Position numbers and translations under genes: made by a program. Below the pieces are notes generated by a model. It ran no database searches and was not told the DNA's origin. It worked only from the letters and a program-made list of their open reading frames with translations. Shown piece by piece: positions 8,305 through 16,867 of a stretch of 64,000 nt of DNA (position 1 is the stretch's first letter; the number at the start of each line of letters is the position of its first letter). Source of the DNA: Oscillospiraceae bacterium (GTDB taxonomy: Bacteria > Bacillota > Clostridia > UMGS1810). The stretch is from positions 1-64,000 of the forward strand of contig SVJZ01000005.1 in the NCBI GenBank assembly GCA_015068705.1, written 5' to 3'.

Positions 8305-8793
8305 TTAATATCCGCCACCCGAACGCCGACTACTGCCGCGCTTGGATTCCACATTCTTTTTGAGTGCATGCATCTTTTCATCGCTTGCCTGCTTAAACTT
8401 ATTGAGTTTATCCTCAAAAGACAAAGCCGAATCATCTTCCTGAAACCAATCGATATCCACCGGATTGGAACGATTATCATACGGCTCGGAAACGGGTTTC
8501 TTGCGGAAACCACCCTGCCGCCCGCCAGGACGGCCCTGTCCACGTTGCTGCGGATTTTCCTCGCGCATTGCCTGTTTGATGGAAAGACCGATTTTACCCT
8601 TATCTGTGGACAAAATCTTTACTTTCACCACATCTCCAACCTTTAAATGCTCATGAATATCTTTTACATACTCAAGCGCCACCTCGGAAATATGTACCAG
8701 ACCGGTAACGCCCTCCTCCAGGTCAATGAAGGCACCGAAATTTGTGATACCGGCGACCTTTCCTTCCAGTATCTTGCCTACTTCCAACTGCAT
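8305..8793 (-). CDS. yabR: S1-domain RNA-binding protein YabR
   Basis: A 162-residue protein with one S1 RNA-binding domain at residues 1-72 (GKILEGKVAGITNFGAFIDL, then VKILSTDKGKIGLSIK) and a low-complexity tail rich in glycine, arginine and glutamine that probably also touches RNA. Gene order with divIC, yabQ, yabP and yabO matches the Bacillus subtilis yab region, where yabR is the last gene and tRNA genes follow, as here. The molecular target is not known. GGAGGA twelve bases before the ATG sets the start at 8793. Confidence 0.85.
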   Translation of the reverse strand: MQLEVGKILEGKVAGITNFGAFIDLEEGVTGLVHISEVALEYVKDIHEHLKVGDVVKVKILSTDKGKIGLSIKQAMREENPQQRGQGRPGGRQGGFRKKPVSEPYDNRSNPVDIDWFQEDDSALSFEDKLNKFKQASDEKMHALKKNVESKRGSSRRSGGGY

Positions 8794-8832
8794 GAACCAA
8801 AAATCCTCCTTCGATCTTGTGCAAACGCGGGT

Positions 8833-9123
8833 TTAGTTGCTGCCAGCATCGATGAACACTTTTTCGTCCGCTTTTACAAAGCCCAATGTTTCGCGTGCGA
8901 TTTTTTCATAAAATTCAGGAGAAGCGCTATATGCCTCCTGATCCTCAAGCTCTTTTTTCAATTCCTGCTGCTCGTTGATCTTTTCCTGAATTTCCGCAAT
9001 CTGTCCATTATAATGATTGATGGTGCGTTGCTGATTGAAAAATACGCACGCCACCGCACACACTGCACCAATTAAAACCAGCCGTTTGATGCGGAACCGT
9101 CTTTTTTTTCTTCGCGCTTGCAT
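8833..9123 (-). CDS. divIC: Septum formation initiator DivIC/FtsB family
   Basis: A 96-residue bitopic membrane protein of the divisome. A short basic cytoplasmic tail (QARRKKRRFRIKR) is followed by one membrane segment (about 16-31), then an extracytoplasmic coiled coil (HYNGQIAEIQEKINEQQELK) and a conserved end (EFYEKIARETLGFVKADE) typical of DivIC. It partners with FtsL and DivIB in division and sporulation septation. An in-frame TTG lies two codons upstream, but the GGTGG site fits ATG at 9123 better. Gene order supports the name. Confidence 0.88.
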   Translation of the reverse strand: MQARRKKRRFRIKRLVLIGAVCAVACVFFNQQRTINHYNGQIAEIQEKINEQQELKKELEDQEAYSASPEFYEKIARETLGFVKADEKVFIDAGSN

Positions 9124-9187
9124 GATCAACCCACCTTATATTTACAGATATACCACTATTATAGCGCATCTTTTAGCAATTGTAAAG

Positions 9188-9697
9188 TCAAACTTTTCGA
9201 AAAACACGCTTAATTTGCAAAATTTTTTTGCCGGTACGTCTGCCGATACGTTTTCCAATCCGGAAAATACGTTTTTTGCTGTTGTTTATCTTTGCATAAA
9301 TGAACCGTACCGGTCGTCTGGTAATCCGATAAACGAGGGCAACCGGGAACAGAATTATCTTGATCAGAAACGTAACTATCCGCCTTAACATCTGCAAGAT
9401 AAAATCACATGCCGTCATCACCGGTCTGCTGAGCAAAAGCAGATATAACGTCAATCCCAACCCCAACCCGACAAATTCATACCATCGAAGCTCTGCGCTA
9501 TTGGTCAAAAACACGGTGGTATACACAATTGCTGTCAGGAGTAACCAAAAGAGAATATCCTGCACCCACAAACCGATTCGTCCGGGGTGTACATTCCGGC
9601 GCAACAAACGAAACATATCCAGTAGCAACCCAACCGTCAGCCCACCTGCCACCGTGCCGAAAAACACAAACAGTTCATGCCGGTTTGAAACCTCCAA
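9188..9697 (-). CDS. yabQ: Sporulation protein YabQ
   Basis: A 169-residue membrane protein with four predicted hydrophobic segments in its first 125 residues and a very basic C-terminal tail (many lysines and arginines). YabQ is needed for spore cortex formation and sits in the outer forespore membrane in Bacillus subtilis. Here it follows yabP by 12 bases. The start is a TTG at 9697 with AGGGGTGG five bases upstream; the only nearby ATG is out of frame. Conserved position between yabP and divIC makes the call safe although YabQ sequences diverge. Confidence 0.88.
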   Translation of the reverse strand: MEVSNRHELFVFFGTVAGGLTVGLLLDMFRLLRRNVHPGRIGLWVQDILFWLLLTAIVYTTVFLTNSAELRWYEFVGLGLGLTLYLLLLSRPVMTACDFILQMLRRIVTFLIKIILFPVALVYRITRRPVRFIYAKINNSKKRIFRIGKRIGRRTGKKILQIKRVFRKV

Positions 9698-9709
9698 ACC
9701 AAACCACCC

Positions 9710-10003
9710 CTATCGAAACATCCGCGCCAGGAAACTACCGCCTTTTTGCCGTGCTTCGGTGTATTCCATTGCGCAGATTTCTCCTTCCACAATCACCTCT
9801 CCTACCTCAACACTCAACTTGTTGATGTGCATTCCTCTTCCGCGCAAAATCAATACACCCATGGTAGTGTGAAGTACAATTTCCTCCTCGTGAAAGCTCT
9901 CTACGTCCTCCACGCCGGAAACGCTCAATTTTCCCCGGTTTTCCATAATCAGATTGTGAATGGTATCGGTTTTAACAGTACGAACCGTTCTCTTTTCTTC
10001 CAT
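9710..10003 (-). CDS. yabP: Sporulation protein YabP
   Basis: A 97-residue protein of the YabP/YqfC family: a short N-terminal stretch, a LSVSGVEDVESFHEEEIVL strand region, LRGRGMHINKLSVEVGEVIVEG and a C-terminal EYTE/GGSFLARMFR end. In Bacillus subtilis it is made in the mother cell under sigma-E, as is YabQ. Its presence shows that the organism descends from, and probably is, a spore former. It lies 87 bases after rqcP and 12 before yabQ. Confidence 0.9.
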   Translation of the reverse strand: MEEKRTVRTVKTDTIHNLIMENRGKLSVSGVEDVESFHEEEIVLHTTMGVLILRGRGMHINKLSVEVGEVIVEGEICAMEYTEARQKGGSFLARMFR

Positions 10004-10090
10004 AAAAGAAACCCTCCTGTGTCATACAGATGTGCAGGCAAATCACCTGTTCCTTTCATCCATATGCACAAAAGGGTTGTTTTATGTCTG

Positions 10091-10330
10091 TTATAAAACC
10101 CGGTATAAATCCGCCGCATCCTCTTTTAAAGTATGCTCGGCAATCTTCATTACCTCAACCCGGATTACCCGTTCTCCCAATGTCAGTTCCAAAATGTCCC
10201 CCACTTTTACATCCGCGGCAGGCTTGGCAACCTTATCGTTTACCTTGATTTTTCCCTGTTCACACGCCTCATTTGCCACCGTGCGGCGTTTAATCAGGCG
10301 AGAAACCTTTAAAAATTTATCCAATCTCAT
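10091..10330 (-). CDS. rqcP: RqcP, S4-domain ribosome-associated quality-control protein
   Basis: A 79-residue protein made almost wholly of one S4 RNA-binding domain (MRLDKFLKVSRLIKRRTVANE at the start, GKIKVNDKVAKPAADVKVGD in the middle). RqcP (YabO) binds stalled 50S subunits with RqcH and drives C-terminal alanine tailing of unfinished chains. The position twelve bases after the SpoVB-like gene and before yabP matches the yab order, except that mazG (yabN), normally between them, is missing. Length and domain fit the family exactly. Confidence 0.9.
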   Translation of the reverse strand: MRLDKFLKVSRLIKRRTVANEACEQGKIKVNDKVAKPAADVKVGDILELTLGERVIRVEVMKIAEHTLKEDAADLYRVL

Positions 10331-10342
10331 TGGCTTTCCTCC

Positions 10343-11935
10343 TTATTTTCGAATCAATCGCAGTTTTTTCATGATGGGTAACAATTTCTCCGCTTTGGGA
10401 ATCATTTCCACATCCTGCTCACGAATGCAACCAATCACAAAGAGCATCGCCGCATACACCACTGCACCTGCACCAATTGCAACAAGGGTGGACAGGCGGG
10501 ATTCGGGAAGTGCACCATATACCGCCAGCACTGCCGCTGCCATCACGGCGACACTCAATACCGGCTTTACGATAAAGTCCACCACCGAAAGCTTTGTTCC
10601 GATGATACGGCGAATGGATGCAAGGTTTAAAATCAGAATGGTGACATAGCACAAAATGGTGCCGACCGGTGCACCATGAATATTAAATGCCGGCATACCC
10701 ACCAAGGTATAGTTGACCGCGATTTTTATGGCACCGCCAATGAGCATATTACGAACCGGAATCCAGATGTGTCCGGTCGCCTGCAAAATGGCATTGGCAA
10801 CCGACACCATGGACACAAGTGCCACTGCATACCCAAGAATGGAAAGCATGGGAGCAGCGTTGGAATTACTGTACACCAGATAGAGCACCGGTGCCGCCAT
10901 AATCGCCAATCCCACTGCGCAAGGCAACGAAAACAACCATGCGAGCCGCAAAGAAAGCTCGGTGGTACGTTGTGCCGTTTTCTGCTTTCCGATTGCCAAC
11001 GCGCCCGAAATGGCAGGCACAAGGCTGACACTGATGCTGGTAACCATGGTTGCAGGCAGGTTAAACATGGGCTGCGCGTAGCCCGAATATGCACCCCACA
11101 GAAATTTTGCGTGCTCATGGTCAAACCCTGCGTCCTTCAAGCGGCGCATGACCATTGCCGCATCAATCACACTAGTGAGCGAAAATACCGACGCACCGAT
11201 GGTGATGGGAATTGCAATCCTGAGCAGGGATTTGATAATTGCACCAACACTGCGAGACTGACCGGGTGCGGATAATTCATCTGCCCGATAAAGATTGCGT
11301 CTGCGGAACAAATAAATGACATAGATGATGGAAAATCCCAAAAACGCGCCTGCCGAAACGCCAAATACCGCACCGGCAGAAGCATATTCCAATCCTGTGT
11401 CAAGCAGGGCTGCCGCAAGCGAATAGCCGATAATCAGCTTGCCCAGTGCCTCAACCACCTCACTGAGTGCGGTGGGCATCATATCCTGATGCCCCTGAAA
11501 AAATCCGCGATAAATGGACATCAGGGTAACAAAGAGCAATGCAGGCGCAATGGCGCGAATGCCCATTTCCGCCTCGGGAAGTTCCATGATAAATGCCAGT
11601 GGGCGTGCACCAAAAAACAAAATGGCAGTGCCGATCAGGCCGATGGTGCCCATGATAATCACGCTTGCCAGATGAATGCGTTTTACCTCTTTCACCTTGC
11701 CCAGTGCGCGGCTTTCTGCAATCATCTTGGAGATGGCAACCGGGAATCCTGCCGTGGCAATGACAAACAACCACCCATAAATCTGATACGACTGGGCAAA
11801 CATTGCCATGCCTTCCTCATCCAGAATATAGGTCAGTGGAATTTTAAACACCGCCCCAATCACCTTGACCACAATATTTGCAATCAGGAGAATGAGCGCC
11901 CCCTTCATAAACATCTGATTTTGCTTCCCTGCCAA
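10343..11935 (-). CDS. SpoVB/YabM-type lipid flippase (MOP superfamily)
   Basis: A 530-residue polytopic membrane protein with about 14 hydrophobic segments, of the MATE/MurJ-like polysaccharide-transporter family that flips lipid-linked cell-wall precursors. Signatures include the first helix region with KVIGAVFKIPLTYILDEEG, the YQIYGWLFVIATAGFPVAISKMIAE stretch (split here over two helices), and later RGFFQGHQDMMPTA. Heading the yab operon argues for the YabM/SpoVB branch. The start is uncertain: TTG at 11935 or ATG at 11914, each with a weak ribosome site. It probably serves spore cortex or cell-wall synthesis. Confidence 0.85.
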   Translation of the reverse strand: MAGKQNQMFMKGALILLIANIVVKVIGAVFKIPLTYILDEEGMAMFAQSYQIYGWLFVIATAGFPVAISKMIAESRALGKVKEVKRIHLASVIIMGTIGLIGTAILFFGARPLAFIMELPEAEMGIRAIAPALLFVTLMSIYRGFFQGHQDMMPTALSEVVEALGKLIIGYSLAAALLDTGLEYASAGAVFGVSAGAFLGFSIIYVIYLFRRRNLYRADELSAPGQSRSVGAIIKSLLRIAIPITIGASVFSLTSVIDAAMVMRRLKDAGFDHEHAKFLWGAYSGYAQPMFNLPATMVTSISVSLVPAISGALAIGKQKTAQRTTELSLRLAWLFSLPCAVGLAIMAAPVLYLVYSNSNAAPMLSILGYAVALVSMVSVANAILQATGHIWIPVRNMLIGGAIKIAVNYTLVGMPAFNIHGAPVGTILCYVTILILNLASIRRIIGTKLSVVDFIVKPVLSVAVMAAAVLAVYGALPESRLSTLVAIGAGAVVYAAMLFVIGCIREQDVEMIPKAEKLLPIMKKLRLIRK

Positions 11936-12016
11936 GTCAACCCACTTCCTTTCGGGTAAAGTTCTGTCCTTCTATCCTATCGTCTATCCCTTTACAATAT
12001 GTCGTTTTTCCAAAAA

Positions 12017-12565
12017 TCATTCTGCCTTTTCCACGCCCGCCGGCATTGCAGGGCGTTTTCTGTCGTAAATGATCATGCCTACAACCGTAAATATCACCTG
12101 AATAGCGTGAGTAGGCAATACACTGAACGAACGGGAAAGCACATCATACAAGCACCAGAGCAACAAGTTTGCAAGAGTCCAGAACCGGTACTTTGCACCA
12201 TTGGGCTGAGCAATCCCCATCACAAAGGTCATACCTGCAATAATGACCAGAATACTGAGCATGTGGAATCCGCCAACTGCCAGATTCAACACAATCAACG
12301 CCACCGCATAAACGCCAAGTAACCACATGGGAATGGGCTTTTTGCGGGATTCAAACCCATAATTACAAATGGACATAATACCGCCGGCATAACACGCAGC
12401 CGCACCGTTGATACCACTGCCCCCGATATGATAACTTGCACCCACCAAAAGGTTTCCGCAGCACACAAGGAAAAGAATCAATTTCATATTTTTTCCCTTT
12501 ACCATGGACGCGGTAACCATTGCCGCCAAACCCAACATACTCAATACAAATGACAAAACCTGCAT
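12017..12565 (-). CDS. YgjV-family inner-membrane protein
   Basis: A 182-residue membrane protein with six predicted hydrophobic segments and the YgjV-family pattern (early LSFVLSMLGLAAMVTAS, then CCGNLLVGASYHIGG, later NLLLWCLYDV). The family has no established function. It is transcribed alone from a near-consensus promoter and sits next to, but apart from, the yab operon (81-base gap, no shared promoter seen). The ATG at 12565 has GGAGGAG seven bases upstream. Confidence 0.75.
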   Translation of the reverse strand: MQVLSFVLSMLGLAAMVTASMVKGKNMKLILFLVCCGNLLVGASYHIGGSGINGAAACYAGGIMSICNYGFESRKKPIPMWLLGVYAVALIVLNLAVGGFHMLSILVIIAGMTFVMGIAQPNGAKYRFWTLANLLLWCLYDVLSRSFSVLPTHAIQVIFTVVGMIIYDRKRPAMPAGVEKAE

Positions 12566-12624
12566 CGTGCTCCTCCTATACTGTCCTGACTGATTTGATT
12601 ATGTAATAAAACTCATACCTTGCC

Positions 12625-12653
12625 AGTATAACACATTTTTCCCCGAACTTCAA
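12625..12653 (-). promoter_or_regulatory. Sigma-A promoter of the YgjV-family gene
   Basis: TTGAAG (12648-12653), 17-base spacer, TATACT (12625-12630), about 60 bases before the start at 12565. Confidence 0.65.
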
Positions 12654-12683
12654 TATCTTTTCCCCATTATTTTTTAAAAGAAA

Positions 12684-12708
12684 GAGCGCACCAGTACCCG
12701 GCACGCCC
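12684..12708 (-). terminator. Terminator of the cobalamin-regulated operon
   Basis: A nine-pair stem with some G-U pairs (GGGCGTGCC/GGTGCGCTC) followed by CTTTCTTTT on the minus strand, just past the DUF4430 gene. Confidence 0.75.
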
Positions 12709-12715
12709 TTTTGGT

Positions 12716-13417
12716 TTATACGCCTTCCTGCATCCAATTACAACTGTAATAAAACTCCACCTTATCGTCCTCTTTGAGTATATAGCGGGAACTTCCATAG
12801 GTCTGTTTTTCGCCATTTACCCTATAGAGCCATCCTGAATACTCTCCGCAATCAAATTCATACAGATTACCAATGCCCTCGATATATGACGATTCAAACA
12901 TGGGGGTATTTACAAATTCCATATGGATATTGTTTCTCCGCATTTCTTTCAGTAGCACATCAAATGCGCTCTCTCCATGTTCAAACACAACCTCCTGTGC
13001 CCGGTAGATAATCCCGTCGGGTGGAATTATCTTCTCCTTGCCTTTTGGAAGCAACGCCATGTTTCTTAGCACATCATCACATCTCACAGAGAGGATACAT
13101 TTTTTTCGGTTGTCTGTCGGTTCCTGCAAATATTCTGTCTGTCCGGATATGGAAGTCGTATCCGGCGCAATCGCATCTTCTTCGGGAGCATCCGTCTTTT
13201 CTTCTTGCACAACGGAAACGGGTGTTTGGGTTTCTGGCATAGGACCATCCGGAGCAACAGGCATTTTTTCAGGTTGCTGCATGGTTTCTTCCTGATTCAC
13301 GTCCAGCGTTTCCGGCGAAGAAATATCCGGGGAATCCCCCACTCCAAATAGCGCAAACGAACCGACAAACAGCGCCAGAATGATGGCGCCAATCCACAAT
13401 ATATGTTTTTTCTTCAT
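12716..13417 (-). CDS. Membrane-anchored DUF4430 (transcobalamin C-terminal-like) protein
   Basis: A 233-residue protein with an N-terminal membrane anchor or uncleaved signal (residues 6-25), an acidic, proline-rich spacer (about 26-110) and a C-terminal DUF4430 domain (about 145-233) with GESAFDVLLKEMRRNN, CGEYSGWLYRVNGEKQTYG and LKEDDKVEFYYSCN. DUF4430 corresponds to the small beta-domain of intrinsic factor/transcobalamin, which closes over bound cobalamin in animals. It starts four bases after the surface protein at 13422-15968, so both are made from the B12-riboswitch transcript. Inference: it is the membrane-side partner that receives or holds the corrinoid. No lipobox cysteine is present. 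Confidence 0.8.
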   Translation of the reverse strand: MKKKHILWIGAIILALFVGSFALFGVGDSPDISSPETLDVNQEETMQQPEKMPVAPDGPMPETQTPVSVVQEEKTDAPEEDAIAPDTTSISGQTEYLQEPTDNRKKCILSVRCDDVLRNMALLPKGKEKIIPPDGIIYRAQEVVFEHGESAFDVLLKEMRRNNIHMEFVNTPMFESSYIEGIGNLYEFDCGEYSGWLYRVNGEKQTYGSSRYILKEDDKVEFYYSCNWMQEGV

Positions 13418-13421
13418 TTTA

Positions 13422-15968
13422 TTATCCCCTCAAAAACCGCATGAGCATGGTTGCTACCTCTGCACGGGTGGCTCTCTCCTGCGGTGCAAGAATATTTTCT
13501 CCTTTTCCGCTGATAATCCCTGCCCAAACGGCGTATTCCATAGCATCTTTCGCATAATCCGAAATCTCATCTGCATCACCATATGGCAAAAGCTCTGCCT
13601 GTCCGCTTACGTCATATCCGGCACCTTCCGCATACCGATAAAGAATCAGGGCAAGTTGCTCACGGGTGATATCGGTATCGGGCGCAAATTGGGTGTCTGA
13701 CACACCAGATACCACTCCCTTTTCTGCCGCCCATTTTACGGCATCGGCATACCAATCATCCTCATGCACATCTTCAAACGGATTTTCACCGGGCACCTTA
13801 TCGGGTGCCGCAAGACGATACAGCACTGTAACCAGCATCCCTCTCGTCATACACACATCCGGTTCAAAACCTTTGTCGGTTCCGCTAAACAGTTTGTTTT
13901 CATACACAAACTGTACCGCCGGATGGAACCAATCTTCACTCGTCACGTCTGAAAAAACCGTTTCCACGGCAACCGAAGCTTCTTCATCCGACAGTTGCTC
14001 TTTTTGTCCCTCTTGTTTGGACACCTCTTCATCTACCAATGCGGATGATGCGCCGCCCATACTTCCACCGCCGCTGTTTGAATTGCCGGCAGGTATTCTG
14101 TCAAGGTCAATAGCAATCCGCTTTACACGTTTTTCCAAAACATCTCCGGCACTCACAACCACTTCGCCGCTTTGCTTTTTATAGCCGGATGCCTTTGCCT
14201 CGTAGGTATATGTTCCCTCTTGTAAATCAAAGCAATTTTCCTTAACCGCCGTTTGACCCTCTATGGTAACAACAGTCTTTTGGGGGCTTACCTCAAACAC
14301 CACAGGGCAATAAGAAACGCCCGATACATCCACTGCTCTCATAGGGGCGTCGGCGAAATCATACACATCGCCCAACCCCTCCGAAAGCATATACCATGCC
14401 AAAAGTCCCCGAAAGCCCTGTTCTGTTGCAAAGGCATTGGAAAATCCGTTCATTTGCTCATTTGCGGTGGACATAATGCCGTCAATCAGGCTTTTTTCGC
14501 CATTTAATATTTGAGCAGCATCCACTCCCATCGCAGAAAAGGCGCAAATTGCAAGTCCGGTAGAGGCACCCTCATATCCTAAAAATCCGTCAATCAACCC
14601 GTCTTCGCGTTGTTCGGCTTGTAAAATTACCATCGCCTCATCCACACATGCCTTTACTGCGTCATTGGTGCTATAATGTGGCGCAAGCGCGACAATCATA
14701 GGTGTCATGGCATCGGTGCCATTCGCCGTATCCAGCCATACCGATGCACGCTCCACCGCCGCATTCACCAACCATGCTGTCTGCTCTGCAGTGGCATAGC
14801 CCTCACCCTGCGCCAGGGCAATCATCACATACGGCAAGGTATACACATTGGTTACGGAAGCATCTTGGCTATCAATGAGTGCGGTCAGTTTTTCCGGCAC
14901 ATTGATCTTATCAAATGTCTGGGTATACACATCTGCCGCATCATACCCCAACGCACGAATTGCCAGAATTGCTTTTGCCAGGTCACCCGGTTTGGTTGAC
15001 TCGTTTGCCAGAGATACCACCGTCTCTAATGCCGCCTGTTTTTTCTCCTCGCTCATTACGATTTCGCTTTCGGGAAATGCCGTTTGATAGGCAACCATGT
15101 CCGCAACAATCCAGGGCAAATTACCATCTGCCTCCGCCACATCAAGATCAGCATACTGTTCGGCAATGTTGTGCATAATTTGAATTTCCGGTCTGTTTAT
15201 TATCTCAACCACACAAACGGGTGCGGTAATAGCAGGCACCGGAACGGCAGCAGCCAGCATCATTTCCTCGTTTTCTTGGTTTTCTTCATCTAATATCTTG
15301 CTCTTTTTTGCGCTGATGATATACTTACCCACCTCATCGAGGGTGATGATCGCCTTACCCTCTGCATCGGTAATCACATCTGTCTCTTCACCATTTACAG
15401 TAATGGTTGCCCCCTCGCAGGGCAAATATATCGTATTCCAATCATCGTCATATCCGCTCGCATAGGTCAGGGTAAGAGTAATCTCTTCTGCGGGATATGC
15501 CTGTGTCCGGTACACATCAAAAAACGAATACGCCTCACTGTTGGGATATTCATTCTGATAAATACACGCGTCTATGTAGTCACCATCTTCTACCACATGA
15601 CCGGGTCCCATCACACTCTCCCGACCGCCATTTACCTGATAGCCAAAATTGTAGCTGGTATCCCCCCACAATTGATCAACAGAAAGTCCCCATTGTTCAC
15701 TCACAGAGGATGCGTATCCTTCCTCACCATCGGGGCAATATTTCTCGTGTGCCGCCATAAATGCATCATCGAGGGTGTAGCTTTCCTTGCCCTGTAATTT
15801 CACCTCGGCACACGCTACATCCGCGCCATTCTTTCCCTTTACCAGTTCGCCATATTTGCTCATGGAAAAATACACCGTAATGGCATTTTCCGTCCCTAGT
15901 GCAAATGCAGGGATGACACCAATCACCATGATAAGTGCCAGCACCGCTGCTACTACTCTTCTTTTCAT
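13422..15968 (-). CDS. SLH-anchored transcobalamin/intrinsic-factor-like surface protein
   Basis: An 848-residue secreted protein. In order: signal peptide (1-23); a DUF4430-like beta domain (about 28-125); an Ig/carboxypeptidase-regulatory-like strand domain with an ITVNGEETDVITDAEGKA pattern (about 155-220); an all-helical region (about 260-590) with alpha/alpha-toroid repeats (GASTGLAICAFSAMGVDA, TEQGFRGLLAWYML) like the large domain of intrinsic factor; a PEGA-like strand domain ending in YEAKASGYKK; a Gly/Ser linker; three SLH domains (about 670-848). The two cobalamin-binding halves of transcobalamin thus occur in one wall-anchored chain. Control by a cobalamin riboswitch supports a corrinoid role. 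The start at 15968 has GGAG ten bases upstream; 31 extra upstream codons lie in the terminator leader and are rejected. Confidence 0.85.
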   Translation of the reverse strand: MKRRVVAAVLALIMVIGVIPAFALGTENAITVYFSMSKYGELVKGKNGADVACAEVKLQGKESYTLDDAFMAAHEKYCPDGEEGYASSVSEQWGLSVDQLWGDTSYNFGYQVNGGRESVMGPGHVVEDGDYIDACIYQNEYPNSEAYSFFDVYRTQAYPAEEITLTLTYASGYDDDWNTIYLPCEGATITVNGEETDVITDAEGKAIITLDEVGKYIISAKKSKILDEENQENEEMMLAAAVPVPAITAPVCVVEIINRPEIQIMHNIAEQYADLDVAEADGNLPWIVADMVAYQTAFPESEIVMSEEKKQAALETVVSLANESTKPGDLAKAILAIRALGYDAADVYTQTFDKINVPEKLTALIDSQDASVTNVYTLPYVMIALAQGEGYATAEQTAWLVNAAVERASVWLDTANGTDAMTPMIVALAPHYSTNDAVKACVDEAMVILQAEQREDGLIDGFLGYEGASTGLAICAFSAMGVDAAQILNGEKSLIDGIMSTANEQMNGFSNAFATEQGFRGLLAWYMLSEGLGDVYDFADAPMRAVDVSGVSYCPVVFEVSPQKTVVTIEGQTAVKENCFDLQEGTYTYEAKASGYKKQSGEVVVSAGDVLEKRVKRIAIDLDRIPAGNSNSGGGSMGGASSALVDEEVSKQEGQKEQLSDEEASVAVETVFSDVTSEDWFHPAVQFVYENKLFSGTDKGFEPDVCMTRGMLVTVLYRLAAPDKVPGENPFEDVHEDDWYADAVKWAAEKGVVSGVSDTQFAPDTDITREQLALILYRYAEGAGYDVSGQAELLPYGDADEISDYAKDAMEYAVWAGIISGKGENILAPQERATRAEVATMLMRFLRG

Positions 15969-16000
15969 TTTCTTCGTCTCCTTTGTTATTGTATTGATAT

Positions 16001-16041
16001 AAAAAAACTGCGGTAATTTTCGTAACCGAAAATTACCGCAG
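16001..16041 (-). terminator. Riboswitch-controlled transcription attenuator
   Basis: A perfect 15-pair stem (CTGCGGTAATTTTCG with its complement, 16008-16041) followed by seven Ts on the minus strand, placed between the cobalamin aptamer and the start at 15968. It implies control by early termination when cobalamin is bound. Confidence 0.9.
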
Positions 16042-16099
16042 CTGAGTTTTCCTGCGACCAATCACAATTTGCGCGCACGCAAAAAAATCATTCCCATAC

Positions 16100-16330
16100 G
16101 GAATAATATCAAAGCAGGTCTTCCGACTCACATCATATAAGGTTTTCCCTCGCATTTTTATGCCCTGCCTTCTCAGTTTCCCAATGACCGGCTTTCACCG
16201 ACGAGCATAAAAACATTTGATGTATACGGCGACAGGTATCGTCACGGATTCGCACCGTGTTCCCTTTTCACCAACGGCACCCTATGCAGTACCGCCGACA
16301 CTCTGTGTGATACTATATAATTGTAAGTTA
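16100..16330 (-). promoter_or_regulatory. Cobalamin (B12) riboswitch
   Basis: On the minus strand the order is AAAAGGGAACACGGTGCGAA, ATCCGTGACGATACCTGTCGCC, GTGAAAGCCGGTC, TGGGAAACTGAGAAGGC, then AGTCGGAAGACCTGC (B12 box, about 16110-16130). These are the conserved blocks of the cobalamin aptamer in correct order. It controls the SLH/transcobalamin-like gene and the DUF4430 gene. Confidence 0.92.
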
Positions 16331-16336
16331 TACTGT

Positions 16337-16366
16337 AATATAACACGCCAGTTGCTCTTGTGTCAA
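16337..16366 (-). promoter_or_regulatory. Promoter of the cobalamin riboswitch operon
   Basis: TTGACA (16361-16366), 18-base spacer, TATATT (16337-16342). Confidence 0.75.
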
Positions 16367-16456
16367 GGGCTTTTTCTCAAATTTTCTTATGATTCTTCCC
16401 TCTTTCATCAATGCAACAATTTCCATCCCAGCCCTCTCTTTTCTGTGCTTTATTCG

Positions 16457-16783
16457 TCAGCTAAAATCAATTATTTTCGTTCCCCGATACTTCAACATTC
16501 CCTTTTCCCCAATTTGATACCCATGTTGAAAAGAAAATTCCGACACAGAAAACGAAAGCTTTTTCTCCCCTGCCGAAAACACAACCATATAGCATTGCGG
16601 TTTTAACGCGCCGGAAAATCTGGAAACAGACTGTGCCTTATACTTGTCAATCACCGTTGCAGACACAGATTTTACCGGCGAAAGCCGTCCCTTTACCATC
16701 CGTATCATCAGCACAATCCACAATCCCACAACCAGTGTAATTAAGAAATAATTGAGGATATTGCTCACCAGGCTTGCGTTCAT
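16457..16783 (-). CDS. Small membrane protein, DUF2500/DUF7489-like
   Basis: A 108-residue protein with one N-terminal membrane helix (about 8-28) and a beta-rich soluble part (VSATVIDKYKAQSV, CYMVVFSAGEKKLSFSVSE, GMLKYRGTKIIDF). The pattern of a variant-tolerant YxVxF strand with a terminal KYRG..I fits the DUF2500/DUF7489 group of small envelope proteins with no known function. It has its own near-consensus promoter and a ribosome site GGAG before ATG 16783. The family assignment is by pattern only. Confidence 0.6.
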   Translation of the reverse strand: MNASLVSNILNYFLITLVVGLWIVLMIRMVKGRLSPVKSVSATVIDKYKAQSVSRFSGALKPQCYMVVFSAGEKKLSFSVSEFSFQHGYQIGEKGMLKYRGTKIIDFS

Positions 16784-16823
16784 CGTCTGCGCTCCTTCTT
16801 TGGAAATTTATATTACTCCATTC

Positions 16824-16852
16824 ATTATACCACCTCACTCCCGACATTTCAA
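16824..16852 (-). promoter_or_regulatory. Sigma-A promoter of the small membrane protein gene
   Basis: TTGAAA (16847-16852), 17-base spacer, perfect TATAAT (16824-16829), preceded by TGG. Confidence 0.75.
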
Positions 16853-16867
16853 TCACTTTACGCAAAA

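Noticed and set aside
15969-16061. N-terminal extension of the B12-regulated surface protein
   Set aside because: These codons lie in the attenuator stem and lack a ribosome site; the signal peptide begins at 15968.
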